Shown: positions 43,516-53,341, numbered from the stretch's first letter. The stretch is DNA of 60,435 nucleotides from JBMNOU01 sp050943215 (GCA_050943215.1 JBMNOU010000005.1:1-60435), one strand, 5' to 3'. Notes: generated by a model from the letters alone, not told the origin. Program-made: numbers and translations.

Positions 43516-45111
43516 TCAAACCGCTTCATTTTGCTCGTTGTCCCATTTTTGAATCAGCGCTAGCAGTTCACGTTTCATATTCTCAGCTTGCTGCGCACTA
43601 CTATTTTCCAGTTTATTTTGGGCCTGAGCAATAAGGTTTTGTAATGTCAATGTCTCAACGGATGGTTCTGTCTCTTTATACGCTGCAATCGGTACAGTCT
43701 TTTCGAACGTTTTTGTATCGAACGTAGCGAACAGATCAGGTACTAAGACATTATACCCTAGGCTGGCCAGCCGCTTTGCAAATAGCTCCGAAACTTGTTC
43801 TTCTCCATGCATAACAAAAACCTTTTCTAAACTAGTCGGAAAATGTCTGATCCAATCCAAAAGCCCTGCCTGATCTGCATGACCCGAAAAGCCTTCTATC
43901 CGCTCGATATGCGCTTTCACCTTTATCTCTTCGCCGAATATTCTAACAGTTTTATTGCCATCGAGTATGCTTCTGCCAAGTGTACCTATAGCCTGGTATC
44001 CTACAAAAATTACCGTAGAATTTTCTTTCCACAGGTTATGCTTTAGATGATGTTTGATTCTGCCTGCCTCACACATACCGCTTGAAGAAATAATAATCTT
44101 CTGGCGGTTATCGAAGTTAATAGCTTTTGATTCTTCTGCGGACTGCGCGACAATAAGAGTATCAAAAGAAAAAAATTCAATGCCTTCCGCTTTATACGCT
44201 ATAGCCTCTTCATCGTAGTATCCCTTACTGCTTGAGCGGAAAATCTCTGTTGCCGCAATACCAAGAGGACTGTCTATATATACGGGAATATTATCAAGAC
44301 CGTCAATACTCTTTTCTTCGAGCAGCACGGACAGACAATAGAGTATCTCCTGCGTTCTTCCAACAGCAAAGGACGGTATTACTATATTCCCTCCTGCGGC
44401 AATCGCTTTGATCAGCGTTCTTTTTAATTGCTCTCTAGTATCCAAAGACTCTACATGCAGCCGATCTCCGTATGTACTTTCCATAAAAACAAAATTGGCA
44501 TCGTTGATATATACCGGGTCCTTGATAATTGGCCTATCTTTGTTACCGATATCTCCTGAGAAAACGAGCTTTTGCTGCGTATCATTTTCCCTGATAAATA
44601 GCTCTATCGAAGCAGAGCCTAGCAGATGCCCCGCGTCTACAAAACGAACATCAACGCCTTCTATTAACGTTTTTTTAACCCCATAATCCATCGGACTCAA
44701 ATGCTTCGTAGCTGTTTTTGCATCTTCTACCGTATATAATGGCGGTATAATAGGCTTCCCCGCCCGAATACGCTTTCTATTCTCCCATTCGGCCTCCATC
44801 TCCTGAATATGCCCAGCGTCAGGGAACATAATCGAGCAAAGCCTTGCCGTCGCTTCAGTACAATAAACCCTGCCTTTAAACCCTTTCTTGACGAGCAGAG
44901 GTATCATTCCAGAGTGGTCAATATGGGCATGTGTTAATAGCAAAATATCAATTTCCTGTGCATCAAAAACAAAACCATCTTTTACAGGTGCGTTTTTTGC
45001 GTCTCTGCCCTGTCTCATGCCGCAATCGATAAGAATCTTTTTGCCTTCGGTTTCAATTAGCGTACAAGACCCTGTTACACATTTTGCCGCTCCCAAGAAA
45101 GTGATATTCAT
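43516..45111 (-). CDS. MBL-fold beta-CASP metallohydrolase (RNA-processing type)
   Basis: 531 residues. Metallo-beta-lactamase motif THAHIDHSGMIPLL (about 60-73) with the HxHxDH zinc site, later DAGHLLGSAS and FSGDIGN; a beta-CASP region with SSSGMCEAGRIKHHL; and RIEGFSGHADQAGLLDWI as the last His motif. This is the group of CPSF73/Ysh1-like bacterial nucleases. Exceeds the usual 450-470 residues by a C-terminal coiled tail (about 475-531). Start ATG with GGGGG. Transcribed before the binding-fold gene, 38 bases away. Confidence 0.9.
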   Translation of the reverse strand: MNITFLGAAKCVTGSCTLIETEGKKILIDCGMRQGRDAKNAPVKDGFVFDAQEIDILLLTHAHIDHSGMIPLLVKKGFKGRVYCTEATARLCSIMFPDAGHIQEMEAEWENRKRIRAGKPIIPPLYTVEDAKTATKHLSPMDYGVKKTLIEGVDVRFVDAGHLLGSASIELFIRENDTQQKLVFSGDIGNKDRPIIKDPVYINDANFVFMESTYGDRLHVESLDTREQLKRTLIKAIAAGGNIVIPSFAVGRTQEILYCLSVLLEEKSIDGLDNIPVYIDSPLGIAATEIFRSSSKGYYDEEAIAYKAEGIEFFSFDTLIVAQSAEESKAINFDNRQKIIISSSGMCEAGRIKHHLKHNLWKENSTVIFVGYQAIGTLGRSILDGNKTVRIFGEEIKVKAHIERIEGFSGHADQAGLLDWIRHFPTSLEKVFVMHGEEQVSELFAKRLASLGYNVLVPDLFATFDTKTFEKTVPIAAYKETEPSVETLTLQNLIAQAQNKLENSSAQQAENMKRELLALIQKWDNEQNEAV

Positions 45112-45393
45112 GTATTATCCCCCGATCTTAATACAATTGTAACAAAAAACCTATCCAAATAAAAGGGGATATTTTTATTAACATACCCTTAGAATTTTAC
45201 CGTTTTGATATGAACCATCATTATTATACATCAAATTTTTAAAAAGTGCCACAATCGTTAACAAAAGACGCCTTTTGATACATTCTAATATTTTGCCGGG
45301 CTATAATTGGATGATTTGAAACTAAACTTAATTTGTTAATAATATATAAAGGCTGCCCAAAAAAAGAGGCGTCGAATGTAATCTTCTAAAACC

Positions 45394-45675
45394 TCATTCC
45401 TTATTTTGCCTAACAACCCTGCATTGATATTTTTTTGAGACGGTATCAAGATATATCATCAATCCTTCTGTATACCCAATAATCTCTGTATCACAAGCGC
45501 GGCTTGTCACTTTATCGATAATATCTGAATCATACTGTTTCTTTTCAATCTTAAGTCCGTGCTTTTTTTTATATACGGCAATCTTTTTAACAATATCCAT
45601 GCGCTTTTCAAAAAGCTCGACAATTTTTTTGTCGATGAGATCAATCCTGTGCGTCAGGTTATCCAGCATATCCAA
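45394..45675 (-). CDS. Chorismate mutase, AroQ type
   Basis: 93 residues, all helical. AroQ pattern: LTHRIDLIDKKIVELFEKRMDIVKKIAVYKKKHGL with the key Arg and Lys of helix 1, and a C-terminal YLDTVSKKYQ. Converts chorismate to prephenate for Phe/Tyr. Start is TTG at 45675 following AGGAGAAATAAA. Stand-alone, with no shikimate genes nearby. Confidence 0.88.
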   Translation of the reverse strand: MDMLDNLTHRIDLIDKKIVELFEKRMDIVKKIAVYKKKHGLKIEKKQYDSDIIDKVTSRACDTEIIGYTEGLMIYLDTVSKKYQCRVVRQNKE

Positions 45676-46047
45676 TTTATTTCTCCTGAATTTTATTATA
45701 CGAGTATGGCAAGGCTAAAAACCCGATACATACATATTCGCATCATTTATCATGGCAGGGTCTTAACCTAAGGCGGCTGCTGTGTAAGCCTTTGCGTATA
45801 TGCATATCTTTAGACTTGCTTACATTCGATCACTATGCTTTGTCTAAAACAGCAATATTTTCACCCATAGTATGAAGTGTTGCCAATACTCATTATACCG
45901 TTATCATTATTATGCAACCCGTCGGCGATTTTTATTACATACCCCAAGCTCATAGATCCGCAAAAGACTCCAAAGCTTTGATAAGCCCTTTTTAATATAT
46001 ACTTCGTGAAATAGCCTCAGTTATATTGATTTTAATTTATAAAGCAA
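45676..46047. other. Intergenic, no gene seen
   Basis: About 370 bases between chorismate mutase and the end of the ABC permease gene. No convincing frame or RNA. Confidence 0.5.
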
Positions 46048-47217
46048 TTATTCATGTCTAAGTGCTTCTACCGGATCAAGCTTTGAGGCCTTATAAGCCG
46101 GGATCAGACCGAATAGTATACCAATTGTTGCGGAAAACAGTACACTTAGTGTTGCAGCCGATCCCGATACTTCCGCTTGAATTCCAATAACATTTCCCGA
46201 AATTTTGGTCAAAATAACACCGATGGCAATGCCCAGCAAACAGCCGAGCAGTGCAAAAAACAAAGCTTCCGCAAGGAATTGACCAAGTATATGATGTTCG
46301 CCCGCTCCTAAAGCCTTTCTAATCCCAATCTCTCTTGTCCGTTCTTTAATTGTGACCAGCATGATGTTCATAATTCCGATACCACCAACCAGAAGCGCGA
46401 CACCCGCAACTGCACTGACAACAACCGTGAAAATGTCCAGTATCTTTTGCGCATTCGCAATTTCCTTTGTCAGATTTATTATCTTTAAAGAACCTTCTCC
46501 GTATTTATTAAGCAGTACAGATACACTTGTTTTGATTACGTAATCAAGCGTATCCGATCCTGAAGCCGTTACCGATATCTCATCCACATATTTACTTGAA
46601 AACATGCTAATAAAAGTTGTAATTGGTATGTAGCATTTTCCTGAAAAAAACGAAGAATAGATAGTCTGGTCTTCTTTTTCCACACCGATTACGGTAAATT
46701 TTTGGCCGTTAATACTCACTTTCTGTCCTTCTGCACTCTTGTCGCCAAAAAGCTTATCTTTTGCCTGTTCACTGAGCACAACGACACGCCTAGTGTAGCC
46801 GATATCACTTTCGGTAAGGCCTCTGCCCTCAAGATATGTCATCTGTTCCATATTAAAAAGTGCTTCGGTTGTACCGACCACATCCGATTGAAGCTGCACT
46901 TTTTGATTGGACAGAAACGCTTTTTGGTAAGCTGAGGGCGCCACATCTTTTATTCCGTTTATCTCTTTTAACATTTCAGCATCCGACATCACCAGCATTT
47001 TATTAGGACCGCGCACATCATTTGGAAATAGCCATATCCTGTTAATACCGAACTTCAATAGTTCATTGTTTATCATTCTTTGCCCACCGTTACTGACAGA
47101 TATAACGGTGATCATTGATGCCACGCCTATCATTATACCAATTATTGTTAGAACAGTCCTCAGACGATTCTTTTTTATCTGATGTATCGCAATAGTTATA
47201 TAATCTCTGAGTCTCAT
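46048..47217 (-). CDS. MacB-type ABC transporter permease
   Basis: 389 residues. N-terminal helix then the MacB periplasmic core domain (about 45-250), then three helices; the conserved VAGVALLVGGIGIMNIMLVTI...RTREIGIRKALGA coupling region and C-terminal FGLIPAYKASKLDPVEALRHE are present. With the ATPase and adaptor genes it forms a tripartite-like efflux or mechanotransmission system for peptides or drugs. ATG overlaps the stop of the ATPase gene by one base. Confidence 0.93.
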   Translation of the reverse strand: MRLRDYITIAIHQIKKNRLRTVLTIIGIMIGVASMITVISVSNGGQRMINNELLKFGINRIWLFPNDVRGPNKMLVMSDAEMLKEINGIKDVAPSAYQKAFLSNQKVQLQSDVVGTTEALFNMEQMTYLEGRGLTESDIGYTRRVVVLSEQAKDKLFGDKSAEGQKVSINGQKFTVIGVEKEDQTIYSSFFSGKCYIPITTFISMFSSKYVDEISVTASGSDTLDYVIKTSVSVLLNKYGEGSLKIINLTKEIANAQKILDIFTVVVSAVAGVALLVGGIGIMNIMLVTIKERTREIGIRKALGAGEHHILGQFLAEALFFALLGCLLGIAIGVILTKISGNVIGIQAEVSGSAATLSVLFSATIGILFGLIPAYKASKLDPVEALRHE

Positions 47218-47897
47218 TAACCCTCCATGTGGCCAATGATATGCCCGTCTTTCAGCATAATTAATTCCTTTGCTTTGTCAGCCACACTTTTTTCATGAGT
47301 AATCAGCACAATCGTCGTTCCCTGTTCATTCAGATTCTTTAGCATACAGACAATCTCTTCTCCTATTTTGCTATCTAGGTTTCCCGTTGGCTCGTCCGCC
47401 AGTATCAAACTCGGAAAATTGACAAGAGCCCTTGCAATGGCCACTCTTTGACGCTGGCCACCTGAAAGCTCGCTGGGCAAATGAGATGCCCGGTTAGATA
47501 GCCCCGTCATCTCTAAAAGTTCTGCCGAACGGCGTCTTCTCTCTTTGAGAGGCGTTCCCGAATAAATCATAGGAAGCTCGATATTTTGTTTTGCTGTCAG
47601 CGATGATAGAAGATAGAACGACTGGAATATGAAACCAATGCATTTGTTTCTCAGATGAACTTTGTTTTGTTTTGACAGTCTTTTTACGTCTGTCCCATTA
47701 AACAGATAATCTCCTTTTGTTTGGGTATCAAGACACCCGAGAATATTCATAAGCGTTGTTTTTCCGGATCCCGAAGCACCCATAACAGCAAGAAAACCGC
47801 CTTTTTTCAGTTTTAACGTAACATCTTTGACCGCATGAACAGAAGCTTCACCCCGGCCGTAGGTCTTGCACAAATTTTTAACTTCAATCATAAGCAA
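47217..47897 (-). CDS. MacB/LolD-type ABC transporter ATPase
   Basis: 226 residues. Walker A GASGSGKTT (about 39), Q-loop FIFQSFYLL, signature LSGGQRQRVAIARAL, Walker B LILADEPTG and H-loop ITHE are all intact. Its start overlaps the end of the adaptor gene by 14 bases. Energises the permease encoded next. Confidence 0.95.
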   Translation of the reverse strand: MLMIEVKNLCKTYGRGEASVHAVKDVTLKLKKGGFLAVMGASGSGKTTLMNILGCLDTQTKGDYLFNGTDVKRLSKQNKVHLRNKCIGFIFQSFYLLSSLTAKQNIELPMIYSGTPLKERRRRSAELLEMTGLSNRASHLPSELSGGQRQRVAIARALVNFPSLILADEPTGNLDSKIGEEIVCMLKNLNEQGTTIVLITHEKSVADKAKELIMLKDGHIIGHMEG

Positions 47898-49065
47898 CCT
47901 TAAGACCTTCCTTTATATCCTGGGGTGACAAAACAACTTTTTCTCCGGCACTAAGACCGCCGAGAATCTCTATATTAAATGTATCTTCAAAGCCTTTTTG
48001 CACCGCCCTTTTTTCCAAAATATCATTTTCTCCAATAACAAACACATAGCCATCTTCCGTAATGCAATCAATTGGCAGCGCAAGTACATTCTTTTTTTGC
48101 AATAATATGATTTTTAGATCGACGATCGCTCCCGGCATTTTATTAAAACCCTTATCTGGCGTGATCTCAACCTTTGCCATTGTTTCATAAGCCGAAGTAT
48201 TACCAATATTAGAAGCTGCTTCCCCAATTTTGGTCAGAGTGCCTTTAAATTTTCCTTTCTCAGTTGTAATGCTAACAGCCATTCCGGTTGACAAGGCACT
48301 GATATCTTTTTCATAAATATACCCACATATCCGCGTGTTTTTTGTATCTGCGATAACCATGGCGGGTATCCCCGGAGACAGTACTTCCCCAGTGTTGATG
48401 TTAACGGAAATCACTGTACCTTTCATAAGGCTTTTATATGCCATATTTTCCATTTCTTGCTTTAATCTCTGTATAGAAAGTTCCGCCAGAGCAAGTTCAT
48501 CATCAGATACCTGTACGTTGGATAACGATTGCTGCATGCCGGATCCAATGAGATTATTAAGGCTCATATCGCTTAGCGATGCGGCTATTGCCGATACATT
48601 TTGACTTATCTGTCCAGAAAATACTCTATTGAAGGATTCATAGTCATATCCGGTGGTCTGTGATAAGGCCAGCGCAATTTTTGCTTTTTCTTCGGTCAGA
48701 TCCATAGTAGATGATTGTGCCATGGCCATTTTGGCCGCTGAATCACAAAGGACCTGGTAGTTCAATTCCGCCTCTTTTAGCAGGCACTCGGCTTCTGATG
48801 TATCAAGGTCAAAAAGTGCTTCCCCCAAGCCCACCTTGCTTCCTTCAGTAACATATATCTTTTTTATCGTTCCGCCTGTTTTGCTCATGACACTATACAT
48901 TTGTTCTGGAATAACTTCTCCGGAGAACTCCAGAGAATTTTGAAGATCCATATATTTGACCTCGCTAAAACTGACCATTGTAACCGTTTCGCCATTGTTG
49001 AAATATAAGAACCAGCCAGCTGCAATAACTGCCAACACGACAATTAATAGCATCAGTTTTCTCAT
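47884..49065 (-). CDS. MacA/HlyD-type membrane fusion adaptor
   Basis: 393 residues. N-terminal membrane anchor (about 4-20), biotinyl-lipoyl-like half (SKTGGTIKKIYVTEGSKVGLGEALFDLD), a coiled-coil hairpin (about 85-195), the second lipoyl half (GTVISVNINTGEVLSPGIPAMVIAD) and beta-barrel domain. It is the outside partner of the MacB-like ABC transporter. First gene of the operon; GGGGG lies 6-8 bases before the ATG. Divergent from argC. Confidence 0.9.
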   Translation of the reverse strand: MRKLMLLIVVLAVIAAGWFLYFNNGETVTMVSFSEVKYMDLQNSLEFSGEVIPEQMYSVMSKTGGTIKKIYVTEGSKVGLGEALFDLDTSEAECLLKEAELNYQVLCDSAAKMAMAQSSTMDLTEEKAKIALALSQTTGYDYESFNRVFSGQISQNVSAIAASLSDMSLNNLIGSGMQQSLSNVQVSDDELALAELSIQRLKQEMENMAYKSLMKGTVISVNINTGEVLSPGIPAMVIADTKNTRICGYIYEKDISALSTGMAVSITTEKGKFKGTLTKIGEAASNIGNTSAYETMAKVEITPDKGFNKMPGAIVDLKIILLQKKNVLALPIDCITEDGYVFVIGENDILEKRAVQKGFEDTFNIEILGGLSAGEKVVLSPQDIKEGLKVAYD

Positions 49066-49142
49066 AATATACCCCCTTTTTTCAATGCGTTCGTCTGATT
49101 TTAGTTTGGCAAAAACAAGCCTACGTTATTCGAAAATAGATG

Positions 49143-49171
49143 TTGCATTTTTATGCATTTTTATGTATAAT
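49143..49171 (+). promoter_or_regulatory. arg promoter with two overlapping ARG-box-like operators
   Basis: TTGCAT (49143-49148), 17-base spacer, TATAAT (49166-49171). TGCATTTTTATGCA (49144-49157) and TGCATTTTTATGTA (49154-49167) lie on top of the promoter, both fitting the TGNATWWWWATNCA pattern of ArgR/AhrC boxes (one mismatch in the second), 10 bases apart. Binding would block polymerase when arginine is plentiful. Confidence 0.75.
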
Positions 49172-49202
49172 TATAAATATCATTAACCGGAGGACCCTTA
49201 TA

Positions 49203-50234
49203 TTGCCAAAAGTAACCGTGGTTGGGGCGACAGGATATGCCGGCGTAGAGCTGATGCGCATACTGTCTGGCCACAAAAAAACAAAAATCGTCCATGCGGT
49301 ATCAAAAAGCTTTGCGGGTAAGCATCTTGGAGATATTTTTCCCAGTTTTAAAAGCTGTGATTATCAGCTTGAAGAGATGGATGCAGACGCTATATGTACT
49401 GACAGCGATATCGTATTTACATGCCTGCCGCACGGAACATCTGCTAAGGTTATCCCTTTGTTTTTAGAGCGCGGTATGCGTGTAATCGATCTGTCGGGTG
49501 ATTTTCGTTATACTGACGCGTCTGTATACGAAACCTGGTACAAAATGCCGCATACAGCACAGCATCTTCTTAAAGAAAGCGTATATGGTATGCCCGAGAT
49601 TTACCGAGAGCATATCGCTGCATCTAGGCTAATCGGCAACCCTGGCTGTTATACTACCTGTGCTATCCTCGCTCTTTATCCGCTTCTTAAAACCGGGGTT
49701 ATCGAAACGGACGGGATTATCATCGATGCAAAATCGGGTACAAGCGGCGCAGGGCGGAGCGATAATGTAATCTATAGCTTTTGTGAGGTCGATGAAACCG
49801 TAAAAGCGTATGGCATTGCGTCACATAGGCATACATCCGAAATCGAACAGGAACTCTCTTTTGCTGCCGGAAAACCCGTTGCACTGTCATTTACGCCGCA
49901 TCTTCTTCCAATAAAAAGAGGCATTATCTCAACTATATACGCTATACCCAAAAAAGGTGTGGGCAGAAATCAAATTATTGACGCTTATAACATCTTTAAA
50001 GACGAACCTTTTATACAGGTTTATAAAGATACCCTTCCTGAAATCAAAAATGTTGCCGGCAGCAACAACTGTGCAATCGGTTTTGTTCTCGATTCTAGGG
50101 TCAACAAGTTGGTGATAATATCGTGCCTAGATAACCTTATTAAAGGAGCGGCCGGACAGGCCGTACAAAATATGAATATAATGTGCGCTCTTGATGAGCG
50201 AGAAGGACTTAATGGTATTGGATGGTACTTATAA
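49203..50234 (+). CDS. argC: N-acetyl-gamma-glutamyl-phosphate reductase
   Basis: 343 residues from TTG 49203, 8 bases after GGAGGA (49189-49194); the ATG at 49140 lies inside the promoter. N-terminal Rossmann VVGATGYAGVELMRIL, catalytic Cys in GNPGCYTTCAIL, and HRHTSEIEQEL, LLPIKRGIIST. NADPH-dependent reduction of the acyl phosphate to the semialdehyde, third step of arginine synthesis. First gene of argC-B-D-F; overlaps argB start (TAATG). Confidence 0.95.
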   Translation: MPKVTVVGATGYAGVELMRILSGHKKTKIVHAVSKSFAGKHLGDIFPSFKSCDYQLEEMDADAICTDSDIVFTCLPHGTSAKVIPLFLERGMRVIDLSGDFRYTDASVYETWYKMPHTAQHLLKESVYGMPEIYREHIAASRLIGNPGCYTTCAILALYPLLKTGVIETDGIIIDAKSGTSGAGRSDNVIYSFCEVDETVKAYGIASHRHTSEIEQELSFAAGKPVALSFTPHLLPIKRGIISTIYAIPKKGVGRNQIIDAYNIFKDEPFIQVYKDTLPEIKNVAGSNNCAIGFVLDSRVNKLVIISCLDNLIKGAAGQAVQNMNIMCALDEREGLNGIGWYL

Positions 50235-51097
50235 TGGACAAATATTATGAAAAAGCAGGAATACTAATAGAAGCTCTGCCATATATCCAGCATTTTTCCG
50301 GAAAAACGGTCGTAATCAAATATGGAGGGGCAGCAATGCTGTCAGACGAACTTTCGGAAAAAATCATGCAGGACATCACGCTATTAAAATACGTTGGTGT
50401 CAACCCTATCGTTGTGCACGGCGGTGGCAACGATATCAACAAGATGCTTAAAAAATTTGATATCTCCTCCGAATTCCATAACGGCCTTCGGATAACAAAC
50501 AAAGCCACTATGGATATCGTGCAGATGGTGCTGATGGGCAAAATCAACAAGGATATCGTATCGCAAATCATCGTTGCAGGCGCGAAAGCAATCGGTCTTT
50601 GCGGCAAGGACGCGTCATTGATACAAGCGGAAAAACTAACGTCCGAAGACGGATATGATTTAGGGCATGTCGGGCGAATAACAGGCATCAATACGAAGCT
50701 ATTAAATTTTTTGGCAAATGACGAATACATCCCGGTGATCGCGCCTATCGGCGTCGGCAAAAACGGTGAAAGCTATAATATTAACGCCGATATCGTGGCC
50801 GGAGAGATCGCAGCGGCTCTGCGTGCGGAAAAGCTAATGTTCCTCACCGATACCGATGGTATTAGACGGATACCTAATGATCCAAATACGCTGATATTTG
50901 AAATTTCAATCGATGAAATCTATCAATATATCAAGAATGGCATCATATCCGGAGGAATGCTTCCCAAGGTAGAAGGCTGCATCAAGGCAATTAGAAGCGG
51001 TGTCAAACGAACGCATATACTAAACGGTACGATCCCGCATCCGATTATCCTTGAGATATTTACGGATACCGGTATCGGAACAATGGTAAGGGAGTAA
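50234..51097 (+). CDS. argB: Acetylglutamate kinase
   Basis: 287 residues from ATG 50234, overlapping the argC stop. Amino-acid kinase fold: TVVIKYGGAAM (Lys and glycine loop), NPIVVHGGGNDINKMLKKF, and GGMLPKVEGCIKAIRSGV. Phosphorylates N-acetylglutamate with ATP. An arginine-inhibition N-terminal helix appears present (YYEKAGILIEALPYIQHF), as in the feedback-regulated class; this is consistent with the acetyl-recycling pathway using ArgJ. Confidence 0.96.
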   Translation: MDKYYEKAGILIEALPYIQHFSGKTVVIKYGGAAMLSDELSEKIMQDITLLKYVGVNPIVVHGGGNDINKMLKKFDISSEFHNGLRITNKATMDIVQMVLMGKINKDIVSQIIVAGAKAIGLCGKDASLIQAEKLTSEDGYDLGHVGRITGINTKLLNFLANDEYIPVIAPIGVGKNGESYNINADIVAGEIAAALRAEKLMFLTDTDGIRRIPNDPNTLIFEISIDEIYQYIKNGIISGGMLPKVEGCIKAIRSGVKRTHILNGTIPHPIILEIFTDTGIGTMVRE

Positions 51098-51100
51098 CAT

Positions 51101-52300
51101 ATGAAAGCCGAGGAAATCGCAAAACTGGATGAACAATATTTTATGAGTGTTTTCGGTAAACGTTTGCCTATAAGTTTTGAGAAAGGCGAGGATGTCTATT
51201 TGTTTGATACCGCGGGCAAGAGGTATACGGACTTTTTATCAGGCATTGCCGTCTGTTGCTTTGGGTATTCCGACGATGGCTATAAGCAAACACTTAAGCA
51301 TACAATTGACAATCTGATGCATACGTCAAACCTGTTTTATATCGAGATTCAAGCAAAGCTGGCTGCACTTCTTTGTGAGGCAACAGGTTATGACAACGTG
51401 TTTTTTTCAAACAGCGGCGCAGAAGCTGTTGAAGGCGCTTTGAAACTGGCACGTAAATACCATTACGCGGCCAAAAGTCCGAGGACAGAATTCGTTACTA
51501 TGAAAAATAGCTTTCACGGACGCACGCTCGCAGCGCTGGCAGCAACCGGTCAGGAGAAGTTTCACGAAGCATTTAGGCCTTTGATCCAATCGTTTACATA
51601 TGTTGAACCAAATGACACCAGCGCTCTTCAACAAGCCGTTAGCGAAAGAACTGCCGCAGTGGTCATAGAGCCGATTATCGGCGAGGGCGGCATCATACCT
51701 ATAACACCCGAATACTACGCTGCAGTGCGTACAGCCTGCGACAGATGCGGTGCACTGATGATCGCGGATGAAATTCAGACAGGAATGGGACGTACGGGTG
51801 CGTTTCTTGCTTCACCCGCTCTAGGCGTAAAACCGGATGTGGTCGTACTTGCAAAATCGCTGGGAGGCGGTATGCCGATAGGGGCATTTCTAGCTCATGG
51901 AAAAGCAGCCAACGCGTTAGCTGTGGGCGACCACGGCTCGACTTTTGGCGGCAACCATCTAGCCTGCGCAGCAGCATACTATATAACAAACAAGCTTCTT
52001 CAAACAGACACCCTCCTTTATGTCGCTCAGACGGGCGCATATTTTATAAGACGGCTGCTTGATTTAAAAAAACAGTGCACAGCTGTAGTTGATGTTCGCG
52101 GCAAAGGGTTGATGCTTGGCATAGAGCTTAAGCAGTCGGTATCAGCAAAAGATTTGCAGAAAAGGCTGCTTAGCTTAGGGTTTGTCACCGCTACCGCCGG
52201 GGGGAATGTACTGCGGTTTCTCCCGCCGTATGTGATCCAAAACCGGCATGTCGATAGCCTTATCGATGCGCTTAAATCTATTCTTTTAACCAAGTTTTAA
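51101..52300 (+). CDS. argD: Acetylornithine aminotransferase
   Basis: 399 residues, PLP class III aminotransferase. Motifs: FSNSGAEAVEGALKLARKYH, SFHGRTLAALAATGQEKF, IADEIQTGMGRTG, and VVLAKSLGGGMPIGA with the PLP lysine. Converts N-acetylglutamate semialdehyde to N-acetylornithine. Four bases after argB. Followed by a small ORF and argF. Confidence 0.95.
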   Translation: MKAEEIAKLDEQYFMSVFGKRLPISFEKGEDVYLFDTAGKRYTDFLSGIAVCCFGYSDDGYKQTLKHTIDNLMHTSNLFYIEIQAKLAALLCEATGYDNVFFSNSGAEAVEGALKLARKYHYAAKSPRTEFVTMKNSFHGRTLAALAATGQEKFHEAFRPLIQSFTYVEPNDTSALQQAVSERTAAVVIEPIIGEGGIIPITPEYYAAVRTACDRCGALMIADEIQTGMGRTGAFLASPALGVKPDVVVLAKSLGGGMPIGAFLAHGKAANALAVGDHGSTFGGNHLACAAAYYITNKLLQTDTLLYVAQTGAYFIRRLLDLKKQCTAVVDVRGKGLMLGIELKQSVSAKDLQKRLLSLGFVTATAGGNVLRFLPPYVIQNRHVDSLIDALKSILLTKF

Positions 52301-52311
52301 GAGGATACAGT

Positions 52312-52386
52312 ATGTCCAAAGACTTGCGCATACCGCAATTATTGAAAGGAGACCCCGAACCATCGGGGTGGATCAAATGGATCTGA
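52312..52386 (+). CDS. Possible 24-residue upstream ORF (leader peptide) before argF
   Basis: ATG 52312 to TGA 52384, with GAGGATACAGT as ribosome site just before it. It encodes 24 residues (starts MSKDLRIPQ, ends GWIKWI) and overlaps the argF start region by 10 bases in another frame. Its path crosses the hairpin that covers the argF ribosome site, so translating it could open argF. No sequence family; existence is inferred. Confidence 0.4.
   Translation: MSKDLRIPQLLKGDPEPSGWIKWI
52353..52368 (+). promoter_or_regulatory. Hairpin sequestering the argF ribosome site
   Basis: CCCCGA (52353-52358) and TCGGGG (52363-52368) form a 6-base stem with an ACCA loop; the 3' arm contains most of the GGGGTGG that would serve the argF ATG at 52377. 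Confidence 0.55.
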
Positions 52387-53336
52387 TATCTTACAAACCA
52401 AAAAAAAGTTTTTCTCAAAAACACCTGCTCCGTCTTTCAGATTATTCCCGGGACGAGATACTGCAGGTACTAAGCCTTGCCTTAAAGCTGAAAAAGCAGA
52501 TGAAAGAAGGACTTATGCCCCCCATATTGGCCAGAAAGATATTGGCGATGATATTTACCAAAAGTTCAACGCGCACAAGAGTATCTTTTGAAGCGGGAAT
52601 CTATCAGCTTGGCGGCATCGCACAATTCCTTAGCAGCAGCGATATTCAGCTTGGCCGTGGAGAGCCGATATCTGATACAGCAAAGGTATTATCTCGCATG
52701 GTTGATGGCATCATGATCCGGACGTTTAAGCAGAGCGATGTGGAAGACCTTGCAAGATACGGCAGTATACCCGTTATCAACGGGCTGACTGACCTGCTTC
52801 ACCCCTGCCAGGTACTTGCCGACCTGATGACATATTATGAGTATAAAGGCAGCTTTAAGGGCAAGCTTGCGTTTATCGGAGACGGTAACAACGTTGCCAA
52901 TTCCCTGCTTGTCGGCTGCGCAAAGCTCGGTCTTGATATCACAGTCGCATGTCCGAAAGGGTGTGAGCCTAATAGCGAAGTGCTATCTTCTGCCCGGGCT
53001 GCTGCGCAAAAAAGCGGCTCGTGCATAGTTATTACAGATAACCCCAAAGAAGCAGTCAGCGATGCAAGCGCCGTATACACGGATGTATGGGCCAGCATGG
53101 GACAGGAAGCAAGCGCTGAAGAAAAATACAAGTATTTTACCGGATATCAGGTGAACACAGAGTTAATGTCACTATGCAAAAAAGACGTGATCTTTTTACA
53201 TTGTCTGCCTGCACACCGAGGTGAAGAGGTAACAGCTGACGTCATAGACGGCCCGCACAGCGTAGTATTTGACGAAGCGGAAAACAGACTTCATGCCCAA
53301 AAAGCCGTTATGGTATTGTTGATGCAGGACAGGTAA
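52377..53336 (+). CDS. argF: Ornithine carbamoyltransferase
   Basis: 319 residues from ATG 52377 (GTG at 52368 is also in frame). Carbamoyl phosphate motif KSSTRTRVSFE, then HPCQVLADLMT, the ornithine-side LHCLPAHRGEEV. Makes citrulline. Last core arg gene here; argG and argH are not in the window. Hairpin and small ORF upstream may couple its translation to the message. Confidence 0.95.
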   Translation: MDLISYKPKKSFSQKHLLRLSDYSRDEILQVLSLALKLKKQMKEGLMPPILARKILAMIFTKSSTRTRVSFEAGIYQLGGIAQFLSSSDIQLGRGEPISDTAKVLSRMVDGIMIRTFKQSDVEDLARYGSIPVINGLTDLLHPCQVLADLMTYYEYKGSFKGKLAFIGDGNNVANSLLVGCAKLGLDITVACPKGCEPNSEVLSSARAAAQKSGSCIVITDNPKEAVSDASAVYTDVWASMGQEASAEEKYKYFTGYQVNTELMSLCKKDVIFLHCLPAHRGEEVTADVIDGPHSVVFDEAENRLHAQKAVMVLLMQDR

Positions 53337-53341
53337 TTAAC

